This document shows positions 26,835-35,298 of a stretch of 64,000 bases of DNA, piece after piece. Where the stretch lies: assembly GCF_030687395.1 (NCBI RefSeq), contig NZ_CP117430.1:124001-188000 (forward strand), in the 5' to 3' direction. Each line of letters opens with the position of its first letter. Within the stretch, counting starts at the first letter, position 1. This stretch comes from Pseudomonas wuhanensis (GTDB lineage Bacteria; Pseudomonadota; Gammaproteobacteria; Pseudomonadales; Pseudomonadaceae). A model generated the notes under the pieces. That model was not told the origin of the DNA and did no database searches. It saw only the letters and a list, made by a program, of their open reading frames with translations. A program made the translations under genes and the position numbers.

Positions 26835-28310
26835 ATGAGCACTAGCGCAGCACAGCAAAAGAGCAACGAGAACGGCGAATACAGCATTCTCGACAGCATC
26901 ATCGCCGAAACCCGCCTGACCCCGGACGACGAAGCCTACGACATCGCCAAACGCGGTGTGTCGGCGTTCATCGAAGAGCTGCTCAAGCCGCAGAACAACG
27001 GTGAGCCGGTCAAGAAGGCCATGGTCGACCGCATGATCGCCGAGATCGATGCCAAGCTCAGCCGTCAGATGGACGAAATCCTGCACCACCCGGACTTCCA
27101 GTCCCTGGAATCGTCGTGGCGTGGCCTGCAGTTGCTGGTCGACCGCACCAACTTCCGCGAAAACATCAAGATCGAAATCCTCAACGTCTCCAAGGACGAC
27201 CTGCTGGACGATTTCGAAGATTCGCCAGAAGTGATGCAATCGGGCCTGTACAAGCACATCTACACCGCTGAATACGGTCAGTTCGGTGGTCAGCCTGTAG
27301 GCGCAATCATCGCCAACTACTTCATGTCCCCAAGCTCGCCGGACGTGAAACTGATGCAGTACGTGTCCAGCGTTGCCTGCATGTCGCACGCGCCGTTCAT
27401 CGCGGCTGCCGGCCCGAAATTCTTCGGCCTGGAAAGCTTCACCGGTCTGCCGGACCTGAAAGATCTGAAAGATCACTTCGAAGGCCCGCAATTCGCCAAA
27501 TGGCAGAGCTTCCGTCAGTCGGAAGACTCCCGTTACGTTGGCCTGACCGTGCCGCGTTTCCTGCTGCGTAACCCGTACGACCCGGAAGAAAACCCGGTCA
27601 AATCGTTCGTGTACAAAGAAACCGTCGCCAACAGCCACGAGCACTACCTGTGGGGCAACACCGCCTACGCGTTCGGCACCAAGCTGACCGACAGCTTCGC
27701 CAAATTCCGCTGGTGCCCGAACATCATCGGCCCGCAGAGCGGTGGCGCGGTTGAAGACCTGCCGTTGCACCACTTCGAAAGCATGGGCGAAATCGAAACC
27801 AAGATTCCTACCGAGGTATTGGTTAGCGACCGTCGTGAATACGAACTGGCCGAGGAAGGTTTCATCTCCCTGACCATGCGTAAAGGCTCCGACAACGCGG
27901 CGTTCTTCTCCGCAAGCTCGGTGCAGAAGCCGAAGTTCTTCGGCATCAGCGCTGAAGGCAAGGCAGCGGAGCTGAACTACAAGCTCGGCACCCAACTGCC
28001 GTACATGATGATCGTCAACCGCCTGGCTCACTACTTGAAAGTGCTGCAGCGCGAGCAACTCGGTTCGTGGAAAGAACGCACCGACCTCGAGCTGGAACTC
28101 AACAAGTGGATCCGCCAGTACGTGGCCGACCAGGAAAACCCGAGCGCCGAAGTTCGTGGCCGTCGTCCGCTGCGCGCTGCCCAAATCATCGTCAGCGATG
28201 TTGAAGGCGAGCCGGGCTGGTACCGCGTCAGCCTGAACGTGCGCCCGCACTTCAAGTACATGGGTGCCGATTTCACCCTGTCGCTGGTTGGCAAGCTGGA
28301 CAAAGAGTAA
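26835..28310 (+). CDS. tssC: T6SS contractile sheath large subunit TssC (cluster 2)
   Basis: Large sheath subunit (VipB type) of 491 aa, with the highly conserved stretches LQSLESSWRGLQ-like (DFQSLESSWRGLQLLVDR), VGAIIANYFMSPSSPDV, PFIAAAGPKFFG, FLLRNPYDPEENPVKSF, YLWGNTAYAFG and the C-terminal YRVSLNVRPHFKYMGADFTLSL. ClpV recycles this subunit after contraction. Length and motifs are normal, so the sheath should be intact. Confidence 0.97.
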   Translation: MSTSAAQQKSNENGEYSILDSIIAETRLTPDDEAYDIAKRGVSAFIEELLKPQNNGEPVKKAMVDRMIAEIDAKLSRQMDEILHHPDFQSLESSWRGLQLLVDRTNFRENIKIEILNVSKDDLLDDFEDSPEVMQSGLYKHIYTAEYGQFGGQPVGAIIANYFMSPSSPDVKLMQYVSSVACMSHAPFIAAAGPKFFGLESFTGLPDLKDLKDHFEGPQFAKWQSFRQSEDSRYVGLTVPRFLLRNPYDPEENPVKSFVYKETVANSHEHYLWGNTAYAFGTKLTDSFAKFRWCPNIIGPQSGGAVEDLPLHHFESMGEIETKIPTEVLVSDRREYELAEEGFISLTMRKGSDNAAFFSASSVQKPKFFGISAEGKAAELNYKLGTQLPYMMIVNRLAHYLKVLQREQLGSWKERTDLELELNKWIRQYVADQENPSAEVRGRRPLRAAQIIVSDVEGEPGWYRVSLNVRPHFKYMGADFTLSLVGKLDKE

Positions 28311-28322
28311 GCGGAGCGACTC

Positions 28323-28730
28323 ATGACTGGATACGGCAGCCTTTTCGAACGCCTGGGTGGCGACGCGGACAAACGCGTCGGCTGGAGCCGCGAGGTTTCC
28401 GCCATGGCGTCGGTGGCTGCCCATCTGGCCAAGATGCTCAGCACCCGTGCGGGCAGCGTGCAAACGCTGTCCGATTACGGGCTACCCGATCTCAATGACA
28501 TGCGCCTGAGCCTGCACGACTCCCTGAGTCAGGCCCGTCTGGCCATCGAAAATTTCATCGAAGCCTACGAGCCACGCCTGAGCAATGTGCGTGTCATTTC
28601 CCTGCCGCGTGACAACGATCAGCTTCGCCTGTCCTTCAGCATTGAAGGCTTGCTGGAAGTTGATGGTTTCAAGCGTCAGGTCAGTTTCGCCGCGCGCCTG
28701 GATGGCAGCGGTCAAGTAAAGGTCAATTAA
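28323..28730 (+). CDS. tssE: T6SS baseplate protein TssE (cluster 2)
   Basis: gp25-like baseplate subunit of 135 aa that initiates sheath polymerisation. Motifs include SLFERLGG at the start, SVQTLSDYGLPDLND and a gp25-type EPRLSNVRV segment near the middle. ATG 28323 lies 12 nt after tssC. In P. aeruginosa HSI-II the next gene is tssF; here 4.8 kb of effector island II intervenes and begins 10 nt after the tssE stop. Confidence 0.94.
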   Translation: MTGYGSLFERLGGDADKRVGWSREVSAMASVAAHLAKMLSTRAGSVQTLSDYGLPDLNDMRLSLHDSLSQARLAIENFIEAYEPRLSNVRVISLPRDNDQLRLSFSIEGLLEVDGFKRQVSFAARLDGSGQVKVN

Positions 28731-28740
28731 GGAGACTCCG

Positions 28741-29247
28741 ATGTCCGGCAAACCCGCAGCACGCGTATCCGACCCCACCGCTTGCCCGCTCCCCGGCCAC
28801 GGCACCAACCCGATCGCCGCCGGTTCCGGCGATGTGTTCTTCGACGGCCTCGCGGCCGCCCGCCAAGGCGATGCCTCGGCGTGTGGTGGTGCGATGTCGG
28901 GCGGGTTGGCGACGACGGTTTTGATTAACGGAAAACCGGCCGCCACGGTGGATTCCGTCGGGACTCATGGCAACAAGGTTACGGCTGGGTCCGGGACGGT
29001 GATTATCGGGAATTCGCATTCGCCGGCGCCGTTTGTGGCGCCGTTGCCTGTGATTATTCCTGGGTTTGATGAGCAGTTTGTCTTGACTGATAAGAGCGGA
29101 ACTCCTATGGCAAACCGTCGATATCTGTTGATCCGAGAAAATGGCCTACAAGAAGAAGGTGTTACCAGTGATACAGGTCTGACTCATCGAGTGGCGCGGC
29201 ACAATAGTGCGGAAAAAGTCGATATCTACGTTGCATCAGAGGATTGA
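28741..29247 (+). CDS. PAAR spike-tip protein with C-terminal beta domain
   Basis: PAAR-motif protein of 168 aa that should cap the VgrG spike and carry the effector encoded next. Residues 1-95 form the PAAR cone (RVSDPTACPLPGHG, a VLINGKPAATVDS segment, and terminal GSGTVIIGNSHSPAP). Residues about 110-168 form a small beta domain (FVLTDKSGTPMANRRYLLI..., ending KVDIYVASED) resembling the transthyretin-like extension of some T6SS PAAR proteins. The codon style changes within the gene: GC-rich up to about 28890, T/G-ending codons to 29090, then AT-rich like the following effector. This suggests an ancestral PAAR end joined to imported cargo. Confidence 0.88.
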   Translation: MSGKPAARVSDPTACPLPGHGTNPIAAGSGDVFFDGLAAARQGDASACGGAMSGGLATTVLINGKPAATVDSVGTHGNKVTAGSGTVIIGNSHSPAPFVAPLPVIIPGFDEQFVLTDKSGTPMANRRYLLIRENGLQEEGVTSDTGLTHRVARHNSAEKVDIYVASED

Positions 29248-29251
29248 TGCA

Positions 29252-30004
29252 ATGACGACTGACGTATTGGAAACACCAACAGGCATATTTAAAAAGATTG
29301 CCTCGACCAGCAGCACTGCTACTGCGGACAGGGCACCGAAAAATATCGTGGTGGAAGAAGGTCTGACTGTTTATCTCGGCGGCGCTGGCATGACCGGCGG
29401 ATATATTGATGATCAGGTTAAGTCTCTACGTATGGTCGGTATTAGTGGTGCAGTAGTAGGGCGAAATACTGAAGGCCAATACGTCGATGCGGTCGCTGGG
29501 GTCAACAAGCACCGTTATAGGCTTAAGACAATTAATGGTATGTCTGACACCGGGCCATACAGTGTTGAAGCAGACTGGAGTTTGAATGCGCTAGGAGTGA
29601 GTCGTTCCGTTTCAGTCGGAGGGCAGTTTAATCTTATTGGTTATTCTTTCGGGTCGCTGGTGGCCGCACAGTCAGCTCTTTACTACGCTGATAAGGGGCA
29701 GGCAGTTGATTATTTAGTTTTGATTGGTTCTCCCATTTCTGAAGAAATGTTGAGAGAGGTTAAACAGCAATCGCTTATTAAGCATGTTGTTGTTCTCGAT
29801 CTGAAGGAGCATGGCGACCCGATCCATGCGGGCATGTCATTATTCGACCTGGCTGAACACGCCCCCTTGCTCGGTTCGCAGATGACAGAGTCCAGTGAGC
29901 GTAAGGAAGGTGTGGGGCATTTCTACTACGGTATTGATGGACCATCTGGTGAACAGCGTCGGCTTGACTTGGCCCAATTCCTTTATGCCGAGGGCTTGCG
30001 TTGA
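29252..30004 (+). CDS. Alpha/beta-hydrolase, probable PAAR-delivered effector
   Basis: Protein of 250 aa with an alpha/beta-hydrolase core: GAGMTGGYIDDQ near residue 45 (oxyanion-type loop), nucleophile elbow IGYSFGSL with Ser132, and a later GHFYYG that could supply the catalytic His. No signal peptide is present, as expected of a T6SS cargo. It lies 4 nt after the PAAR gene and 5' of an array of small membrane proteins, so a lipase/phospholipase-type effector is likely; substrate and formal Tle class are unknown. I chose ATG 29252; the frame is open 45 nt upstream inside the PAAR gene. Base composition is distinctly AT-richer than in the core genes. Confidence 0.78.
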   Translation: MTTDVLETPTGIFKKIASTSSTATADRAPKNIVVEEGLTVYLGGAGMTGGYIDDQVKSLRMVGISGAVVGRNTEGQYVDAVAGVNKHRYRLKTINGMSDTGPYSVEADWSLNALGVSRSVSVGGQFNLIGYSFGSLVAAQSALYYADKGQAVDYLVLIGSPISEEMLREVKQQSLIKHVVVLDLKEHGDPIHAGMSLFDLAEHAPLLGSQMTESSERKEGVGHFYYGIDGPSGEQRRLDLAQFLYAEGLR

Positions 30005-30309
30005 TGAGTAGCGCAAAAAAAGTCAGAGCAATGATCATCATCGCAATTGCTTTGGTCGCACCGTTTGCAATGTTCGAAATTTATGCGGTTGTCCGGTTTG
30101 GATTTGCTGAGCCTTATAGCTATTTGCTTTCCGTTCCGTTGGGGATTATCTCGTTCTTGCTGTTGCAGTTCGCTATTGGTTATGGGGTGGTTAAAGGGTG
30201 GGTAACCTGCAGAATGCCTGGTAACTACTATTTGATTGTACTTTGGGTCATCAGCTTGTTGGTGCTATTTGTACTTCCAAAGTTTTTTTCGAATGGGCCG
30301 ATGTCGTGA
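30004..30309 (+). CDS. Small membrane protein, candidate immunity
   Basis: Protein of 101 aa with three predicted membrane helices (about 8-28, 38-62, 74-92) and little soluble sequence. The ATG overlaps the effector stop by one base (TGATG), implying coupled translation. I do not recognise the family. Its position directly after a T6SS hydrolase suggests a membrane-embedded immunity protein. AT-rich composition matches the effector. Confidence 0.65.
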   Translation: MSSAKKVRAMIIIAIALVAPFAMFEIYAVVRFGFAEPYSYLLSVPLGIISFLLLQFAIGYGVVKGWVTCRMPGNYYLIVLWVISLLVLFVLPKFFSNGPMS

Positions 30310-30686
30310 TTAGTTGTGAAGTAAGGCCAGCTCCGAAAATTGTGTTTGGGCTGCTATGTTCGAAAAGTGGGGCGGGTCCGAAAATTTCTAAAATGGTGAG
30401 TTGTTTTTATTTTTCTATGTCTGCGTTTTTTCTGCTGATGTCACTCACTGACCCCAAGACTAAATGGTCAGTGAGTGGTATTGATGTTTACAGCAGTTTA
30501 TTTGTTTTTTGTGCTGCGCTTTATATTCCGATGATGGCATTTGTTTTTTATTATTTTGCAAAGGCAGTGGCAGTTATTTTTAGAGGGCAACGCTTACAAG
30601 ATGGATTTCATCCCTTGGTCGCCGCCGCTGTAGGTGTTGTTGCTCTTTATAGTTTTAATAAGTGGGTGTTCAGTGAGTTGTTTTAG
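30306..30686 (+). CDS. Small membrane protein, candidate immunity
   Basis: Protein of 126 aa starting at GTG 30306, which overlaps the previous stop (GTGA). Three hydrophobic helices are visible: about 30-47 (VSCFYFSMSAFFLLMSL), 61-86 (LFVFCAALYIPMMAFVFYYF) and 101-116. An upstream open frame exists but would lie inside the previous gene. No known family is recognised. It shares the AT-rich composition of the effector and is probably part of the same imported unit. Confidence 0.58.
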   Translation: MISCEVRPAPKIVFGLLCSKSGAGPKISKMVSCFYFSMSAFFLLMSLTDPKTKWSVSGIDVYSSLFVFCAALYIPMMAFVFYYFAKAVAVIFRGQRLQDGFHPLVAAAVGVVALYSFNKWVFSELF

Positions 30687-30742
30687 GCTTGGCTCGAAGC
30701 AACCCACTTGGAAAACTGAACGACATGCACGGGATAGGTGAA

Positions 30743-30943
30743 ATGGAAGGCTACTTGGCGGTTGTTGCCGACAGCAATTTGTTTGGCGTTCTGGCATTGC
30801 TGTGTCTTGTGCTGATTCTGACCGGGCTTCGTCGTGGATTCCGAGAGTCGCTGCTCCATCGTGCACTGACGTTCGTAGTGTTAATGACCGTCGTCGTGAT
30901 GGAGCTCACCGGTTCCTACTATGCGAATTTGAGTCCAGCATGA
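30743..30943 (+). CDS. Small membrane protein
   Basis: Short membrane protein of 66 aa if it starts at ATG 30743, which has GGGATAGG just upstream; in-frame ATG 30725 or TTG 30689 would make it longer. It has two hydrophobic segments (NLFGVLALLCLVLILTGL and ALTFVVLMTVVVMELTG). The stop overlaps the next start. GC content rises here relative to the two preceding genes, marking a second composition block in the array. Confidence 0.5.
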   Translation: MEGYLAVVADSNLFGVLALLCLVLILTGLRRGFRESLLHRALTFVVLMTVVVMELTGSYYANLSPA

Positions 30944-31365
30944 ACATCTACGTCCGCTTTGCCATGTGCCTCGCTTTCCACGCTGCTGGATGCGTTGCTT
31001 ACGCGTTCCTGAACGATGCAGTCGTCGTTGCCTATAAAGCGTTCAACGGCGGGTTCACAACGCGTGGCGTGGGAATCGGCATTGCTCATTACATGTTCAT
31101 TTATATTTTTTTCGGGGTGAACGCACTGGTCGCAGTTTTCCCGAACCTATGGGCCAAACTCGGTTTGCTCGCGCTGATGGTTGCCTGGATTTTGTTCATG
31201 ATGGTGCCCGACAACCCGTTGCGTGCGCTCTTCTACACCGTGGCCCAAGGTGGCGTCACGTTGTTGGCGATTCTAGTCACGCAGGTCATTGAGCTGCGTT
31301 GGGAAAAACGCGCGCTGATGCGGCAGGCGTTGCCTGCGAGTCCTGCGCAGGAGGTGGTCGCATGA
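30940..31365 (+). CDS. Four-helix membrane protein, cassette copy 1 (type X)
   Basis: Protein of 141 aa with about four membrane helices. Its sequence is clearly related to the N-terminal part of the gene at 31756: both share a GG(F/L)T(T/S)RGV(G/A)IG core after a similar first helix, and a common spacing of later helices (NPLRALFYT versus YPIRGLAYC). Starts and stops overlap by 4 nt on both sides. With the next gene it forms a two-gene cassette that is repeated just downstream. Likely a membrane immunity component; the family is unknown to me. Confidence 0.62.
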   Translation: MNIYVRFAMCLAFHAAGCVAYAFLNDAVVVAYKAFNGGFTTRGVGIGIAHYMFIYIFFGVNALVAVFPNLWAKLGLLALMVAWILFMMVPDNPLRALFYTVAQGGVTLLAILVTQVIELRWEKRALMRQALPASPAQEVVA

Positions 31366-31763
31366 CCAGCTCGGGTCGCCTCAAAATGATTTGGCTACAG
31401 CGCTTCCTCATGGCGATGGGTGCGCTCGCCTGCGTGGCGCTCGGGGTGATTGTTTGCTACATGGATTTCTCTAAAGCACAGCCTCATGTGCTGAGCGAGT
31501 ACCCGAATGCGAAGTGGCGCGGTGGTGCCGATGGTGGCCAGTTCGTAGAAATCAGCAAATCAGAACCACCCTATTATTTCGTGGAGATCCGCAATGATGA
31601 TGGGTCATTGTGGGATCAGGGTTGGCTGAAGTTCGGAGATGAAAATAGCCAGCCGTTGACTGCCGACAGTGTGATGTTCTTCGCCGGCGAAGGAGTTATT
31701 TACCTTCAGCAAAGCCAGATTCTGAGCGCTGATAAAGCCATGGCCGGAGTTGTATATGAATAG
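31362..31763 (+). CDS. Membrane-anchored periplasmic protein, cassette copy 1 (type Y)
   Basis: Protein of 133 aa with one N-terminal membrane anchor (about 12-33) and a periplasmic domain of about 95 residues. It aligns along its whole length with the protein at 32573: shared HVLSEYPNAKWRG / PVLPEHPDAVWRG, DGG(Q/Y)F(V/I)EIS(K/Q)S, then P-x-YFV-x-(I/V)R and GWL/TRF. ATG 31362 overlaps the previous stop. Probably the soluble half of a two-part immunity cassette. Confidence 0.62.
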   Translation: MTSSGRLKMIWLQRFLMAMGALACVALGVIVCYMDFSKAQPHVLSEYPNAKWRGGADGGQFVEISKSEPPYYFVEIRNDDGSLWDQGWLKFGDENSQPLTADSVMFFAGEGVIYLQQSQILSADKAMAGVVYE

Positions 31764-32538
31764 CCGTCGGGTCATCGGTCTGGCCGTGCATGCGCTGGCC
31801 TGCGTGGTTTATATCGTCATGAATGGCTATGCCGTGCCCGCCTACAAACAACTGGTCGGTGGGCTGACCTCGCGCGGTGTCGCCATCGGCATGGCGATGT
31901 ACCTGATTTTCTACTTTTTCGTTTCCCTGAATTTGATTCTGGTCTTCATCCAGCGCCAGGCCATCCAGTTTGGCCTGGTGATTTTCATGATGCTGGCGAT
32001 TTTGTTTTACCTGCTGCCGCAGTATCCCATCCGGGGTTTGGCGTACTGCGCACTCACGGGTGGCTTGACGGTTGGCGCCATCCTGCTGAGCAACGCCATC
32101 GACAATGCCTACAGCCGCTGGCGCAGGCTTGCGCAAGTGCAGCCGCTGGCGACTCACGACCGCCAGGCAACACCGCGTCTGCTGCAGATCACGGCGCTGA
32201 TCGGTGTGTGCATATGTACCGTTTTGCTTGGGATGAAGATTTTCGGTGGTGTAACGGCAGAGGCCGTGACTCGACACTCGAACGATTCGGGCAAGTGCTA
32301 TCTCGTCACATACGCGCCCGGCTATCACAAGCTTGAATTGATCGGACAAGTGTTCGGGTTGTTCAGTAGTGAGTACTTTTTTCGGGTGTACACCACGGAA
32401 GGCGCGCTGCTCGAATCGTCCGAATGGAATTTTCGGGTGACTGAAATTTTCGGTGTTCCCCCTGAGTTCAGCGGCTCGACAGTGCTCTATCCCGGCACGC
32501 ATGGTTATGAATACTGGTGGGTGCCGGAATGCGCCTGA
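31756..32538 (+). CDS. Membrane protein, apparent fusion of X and Y types
   Basis: Protein of 260 aa. Residues 1-125 match the four-helix type X protein at 30940. A linker is followed by an extra membrane helix (LLQITALIGVCICTVLLGM) and a periplasmic tail (about 165-260) whose EYFFRVYTTEGALLESSEWNF resembles the corresponding YFVEIRNDDGSLWDQGWLKF-type segment of the type Y proteins. It therefore looks like an X-Y fusion next to separate X and Y copies. ATG 31756 overlaps the preceding stop by 8 nt. Function unknown; immunity is inferred from context. Confidence 0.58.
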   Translation: MNSRRVIGLAVHALACVVYIVMNGYAVPAYKQLVGGLTSRGVAIGMAMYLIFYFFVSLNLILVFIQRQAIQFGLVIFMMLAILFYLLPQYPIRGLAYCALTGGLTVGAILLSNAIDNAYSRWRRLAQVQPLATHDRQATPRLLQITALIGVCICTVLLGMKIFGGVTAEAVTRHSNDSGKCYLVTYAPGYHKLELIGQVFGLFSSEYFFRVYTTEGALLESSEWNFRVTEIFGVPPEFSGSTVLYPGTHGYEYWWVPECA

Positions 32539-32572
32539 TCGCCAGAAGAACTCGCATGCGCAAAACCCGAAC

Positions 32573-32968
32573 ATGGTGCGCGCAATGACGCCATGGATTC
32601 GCGTATGGAAATGGCTCAATCACCTGCTGAGCCTGATCGGTGCATTGTCCATCATCGTGGTCGCGACGTTCTGGATCGGCTCGAGCCGGGGCAACGCGAA
32701 GCCGGTATTGCCCGAGCATCCCGATGCGGTATGGCGCGGCGCGCAGGACGGTGGCTACTTCATCGAGATCAGCCAATCCACGCCGCCGGACTATTTCGTC
32801 CAGGTGCGCGCGGAGGGCGGCAGTCTGGTGACAGAAGGCTGGACTCGTTTCAGCATTCCCGACGGCAAGCCGCTCACGATGAATCGTGTAAGCGGGGCCG
32901 ACAGCGAGTACCTCTTCATCGACTCGTACGTGCCGATCACTGCGAGCAAGGGAGGGCAGAGCCAGTGA
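32573..32968 (+). CDS. Membrane-anchored periplasmic protein, cassette copy 2 (type Y)
   Basis: Protein of 131 aa from ATG 32573 (ATG 32585 is also possible), paralogous to the gene at 31362. It has one N-terminal membrane helix (about 18-38) and a periplasmic domain with HPDAVWRGAQDGGYFIEIS and DYFVQVRAEGGSL. It follows the X-Y fusion after 34 nt. The duplicate is well diverged, so the duplication is old or the copies target different effector variants. Confidence 0.58.
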   Translation: MVRAMTPWIRVWKWLNHLLSLIGALSIIVVATFWIGSSRGNAKPVLPEHPDAVWRGAQDGGYFIEISQSTPPDYFVQVRAEGGSLVTEGWTRFSIPDGKPLTMNRVSGADSEYLFIDSYVPITASKGGQSQ

Positions 32969-33483
32969 AATTTCGCTCTTGCCAGACAACGGTGTTACCG
33001 GGTCGCCAAGCTGAGGATAGGGGCTTGCCAATGATCGACGCAGCGGACGAGATGCCCACGCTTAGCCGCGCGCAGCTTGGTTTCTTCATGGCTGCCTTGT
33101 GGTGGCCATTGCTGGCGGTGCTGGCGATTTTTTCCTATGGCCTGTGGATTGGCGAGTACTCCACGTTCGATTCATCCGAGACCCATTGGGTGTACCTGTT
33201 GTGGTGGGGCATCCCCGGGTTGTTGATGTTTTCGCTGTGGACTTCTCGATCTGCCAAGAGCCGAAACGAGCAACAAGCGTTGCGGATGGTCTGGTTGGCG
33301 CCGTTGAAGTTCATTCCGTTCTACGCCGTGCCATGGATGCTTTATGGCTTGTTCAGTCTGGTCGCCGGGCAGCTCAGTGACTCTTACATGGCCTACGGCT
33401 GGATCCTGATCGTGCCGTATCTCCTGATCGTCGGTTATTTCTGTGCCGGCGTGACGGTCGTGCTCTACAGGATATTTTTTTGA
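32965..33483 (+). CDS. Four-helix membrane protein at the end of the array
   Basis: Protein of 172 aa from GTG 32965, which overlaps the preceding stop (GTGA), matching the coupled pattern of the array; ATG 33031 would give 150 aa. Four hydrophobic helices are visible (about 43-65, 75-92, 104-127, 137-170). No family is recognised. It ends 27 nt before tssF, where the core operon resumes. Confidence 0.55.
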   Translation: MKFRSCQTTVLPGRQAEDRGLPMIDAADEMPTLSRAQLGFFMAALWWPLLAVLAIFSYGLWIGEYSTFDSSETHWVYLLWWGIPGLLMFSLWTSRSAKSRNEQQALRMVWLAPLKFIPFYAVPWMLYGLFSLVAGQLSDSYMAYGWILIVPYLLIVGYFCAGVTVVLYRIFF

Positions 33484-33510
33484 TGAGATCCACTACCAGG
33501 AAGGTACCTC

Positions 33511-35298
33511 GTGTCCTTTAACCACTACTACCAAAGCGAACTCACCGCACTTCGCCAGTTAGGTCGTCGTTTCGCCGAGCGTAGCCCGGCGTTGGCGCCT
33601 TTCCTCGGTCAGGCGGGGCGGGATCCGGACGTGGAGCGGTTGCTGGAGGGCTTTGCGTTCCTGACCGGGCGCCTGCGCCAGAAGCTCGACGACGAGTTGC
33701 CGGAGCTCAGCCACTCGCTGATGCAGTTGCTGTGGCCGAACTACATGCGGCCGCTGCCGGCGTTCAGCATTTTGCAGTTCGACCCGTTGAAGCGTTCCGG
33801 GCCTGCGTTGAGGGTCGAGCGTGATACGCCGGTGGAGAGTGTGCCGGTCGATGATGTGCGCTGCCGTTTCCGCACCTGCTACCCGACCGAGGTGTTGCCG
33901 CTGGATCTGGCCGCGCTGACTTATTCGGTGAAGGGCGACGGTTCGCTGTTGAGCCTGCGCCTGGAGATGAGCGCTGATGGCCATCTCGGCGAGCTGGAGT
34001 TGAGTCGTTTGCGCCTGCATTTTGCCGGTGAGCGCTACATCAGCCAGATGCTTTACCTGAGTCTGTTGCGCAACCTCGAAGGCATTGAGCTGATCCCGCT
34101 GGACGGTGCCGGCAAGGCCATCAACGGTGTAAACGGCCAGCCAATGGCGTTCAGGATGCCCGGCGACCGCGTGCAGCCGGTGGGCTTTGCCGAAGAAGAA
34201 GCGTTGATTCCGTATCCGCTGAACACCTTCCGCGGCTATCGCTACCTGCAGGAATATTTCGCCTTCCAGGACAAATTCCTCTTCGTCGACATCAACGGCC
34301 TGGACCTACTCAAGGCGTTGCCGGAAGACACCCTCAAGCAGATGCGTGGCCTGGAGTTGCGCTTCGATATTCGCAAGAGCGGCATCATGCGTATGCGTCC
34401 GACCCTGGACAACGTGAAGCTCTACTGCACGCCGATCGTCAATCTGTTCGAGCACGATGCGCTGCCGATCCGCCTAGACGGCAAACAGGACGAATACTTG
34501 CTGCTACCGGCCGAATACGACCTGGAAAACTGCGGTGTGTTCTCGGTGGAAACCGTCACCGGCTGGAAGCCCGGCGGTCTCGGTTATCAGGCATACGTGC
34601 CGTTCGAATCCTTCGAACACGACCCGAGTTTCGACGTGCCCACCAGCCGTCCGCATTACAGCATCCGCCAGCGTTCGTCCTTGCTGCACGACGGCCTCGA
34701 CACTTATTTGAGCTTCGGCATCCGTCACACCGAAGCCCACGAAACCCTGTCGATCGAGCTGATGTGCACCAACCAGAACCTGCCGCGCAAGCTCAAGCTC
34801 GGCGACATCTGCATGGCCTGCGAAGAGACGCCGGAGTTTTTGAGCTTCCGCAACATCACCCCGGCCACGTCGAGTTTCGCGCCGCCGCTGAACCGCGACT
34901 TCCTCTGGAAGCTGATCAGCAACATGTCGCTCAACTACCTGTCGCTGGCCGACGTCAATGCGTTGAAGGTGATTCTCGAAACCTACGACCTGCCGCGCTA
35001 CTACGACCAACACGCGGAAAAAGTCAGCAAACGCCTGCTGGGTGGGCTCAAGTCGATCAAGCACCAGCATGTCGACAGATTGCACCGAGGGTTGCCGGTT
35101 CGCGGGTTGCGCACCGAGCTGACCATCGACCCGGAAGGGTATATCGGCGAGGGCGACCTGTTCGTGTTCGCTTCGGTTCTTAACGAGTTTTTCGCGCTTT
35201 ACGCCAGTCTCAATTCGTTCCACGAGCTGCGGGTAAAAAGCACACAGGGAGAGGTGTACCAATGGACACCACGTATGGGCCTGCAGCCCCTGCTTTAA
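33511..35298 (+). CDS. tssF: T6SS baseplate protein TssF (cluster 2)
   Basis: Baseplate wedge subunit of 595 aa, partner of TssG. It begins SFNHYYQSELTALRQLGRRFAERSPALAPFLG, the standard TssF start, and has RLLEGFAFLTGRLRQKLDDELPEL, LWPNYMRPLPAFS and ALPIRLDG segments. GTG 33511 has AGGAAGG at a normal distance and no better alternative. It overlaps tssG by 37 nt, as is common for this pair. Confidence 0.95.
   Translation: MSFNHYYQSELTALRQLGRRFAERSPALAPFLGQAGRDPDVERLLEGFAFLTGRLRQKLDDELPELSHSLMQLLWPNYMRPLPAFSILQFDPLKRSGPALRVERDTPVESVPVDDVRCRFRTCYPTEVLPLDLAALTYSVKGDGSLLSLRLEMSADGHLGELELSRLRLHFAGERYISQMLYLSLLRNLEGIELIPLDGAGKAINGVNGQPMAFRMPGDRVQPVGFAEEEALIPYPLNTFRGYRYLQEYFAFQDKFLFVDINGLDLLKALPEDTLKQMRGLELRFDIRKSGIMRMRPTLDNVKLYCTPIVNLFEHDALPIRLDGKQDEYLLLPAEYDLENCGVFSVETVTGWKPGGLGYQAYVPFESFEHDPSFDVPTSRPHYSIRQRSSLLHDGLDTYLSFGIRHTEAHETLSIELMCTNQNLPRKLKLGDICMACEETPEFLSFRNITPATSSFAPPLNRDFLWKLISNMSLNYLSLADVNALKVILETYDLPRYYDQHAEKVSKRLLGGLKSIKHQHVDRLHRGLPVRGLRTELTIDPEGYIGEGDLFVFASVLNEFFALYASLNSFHELRVKSTQGEVYQWTPRMGLQPLL

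Noticed and set aside
26814..28463. 549-aa open frame on the minus strand across tssC
   Set aside because: Shadow of tssC, one of the most conserved T6SS genes.
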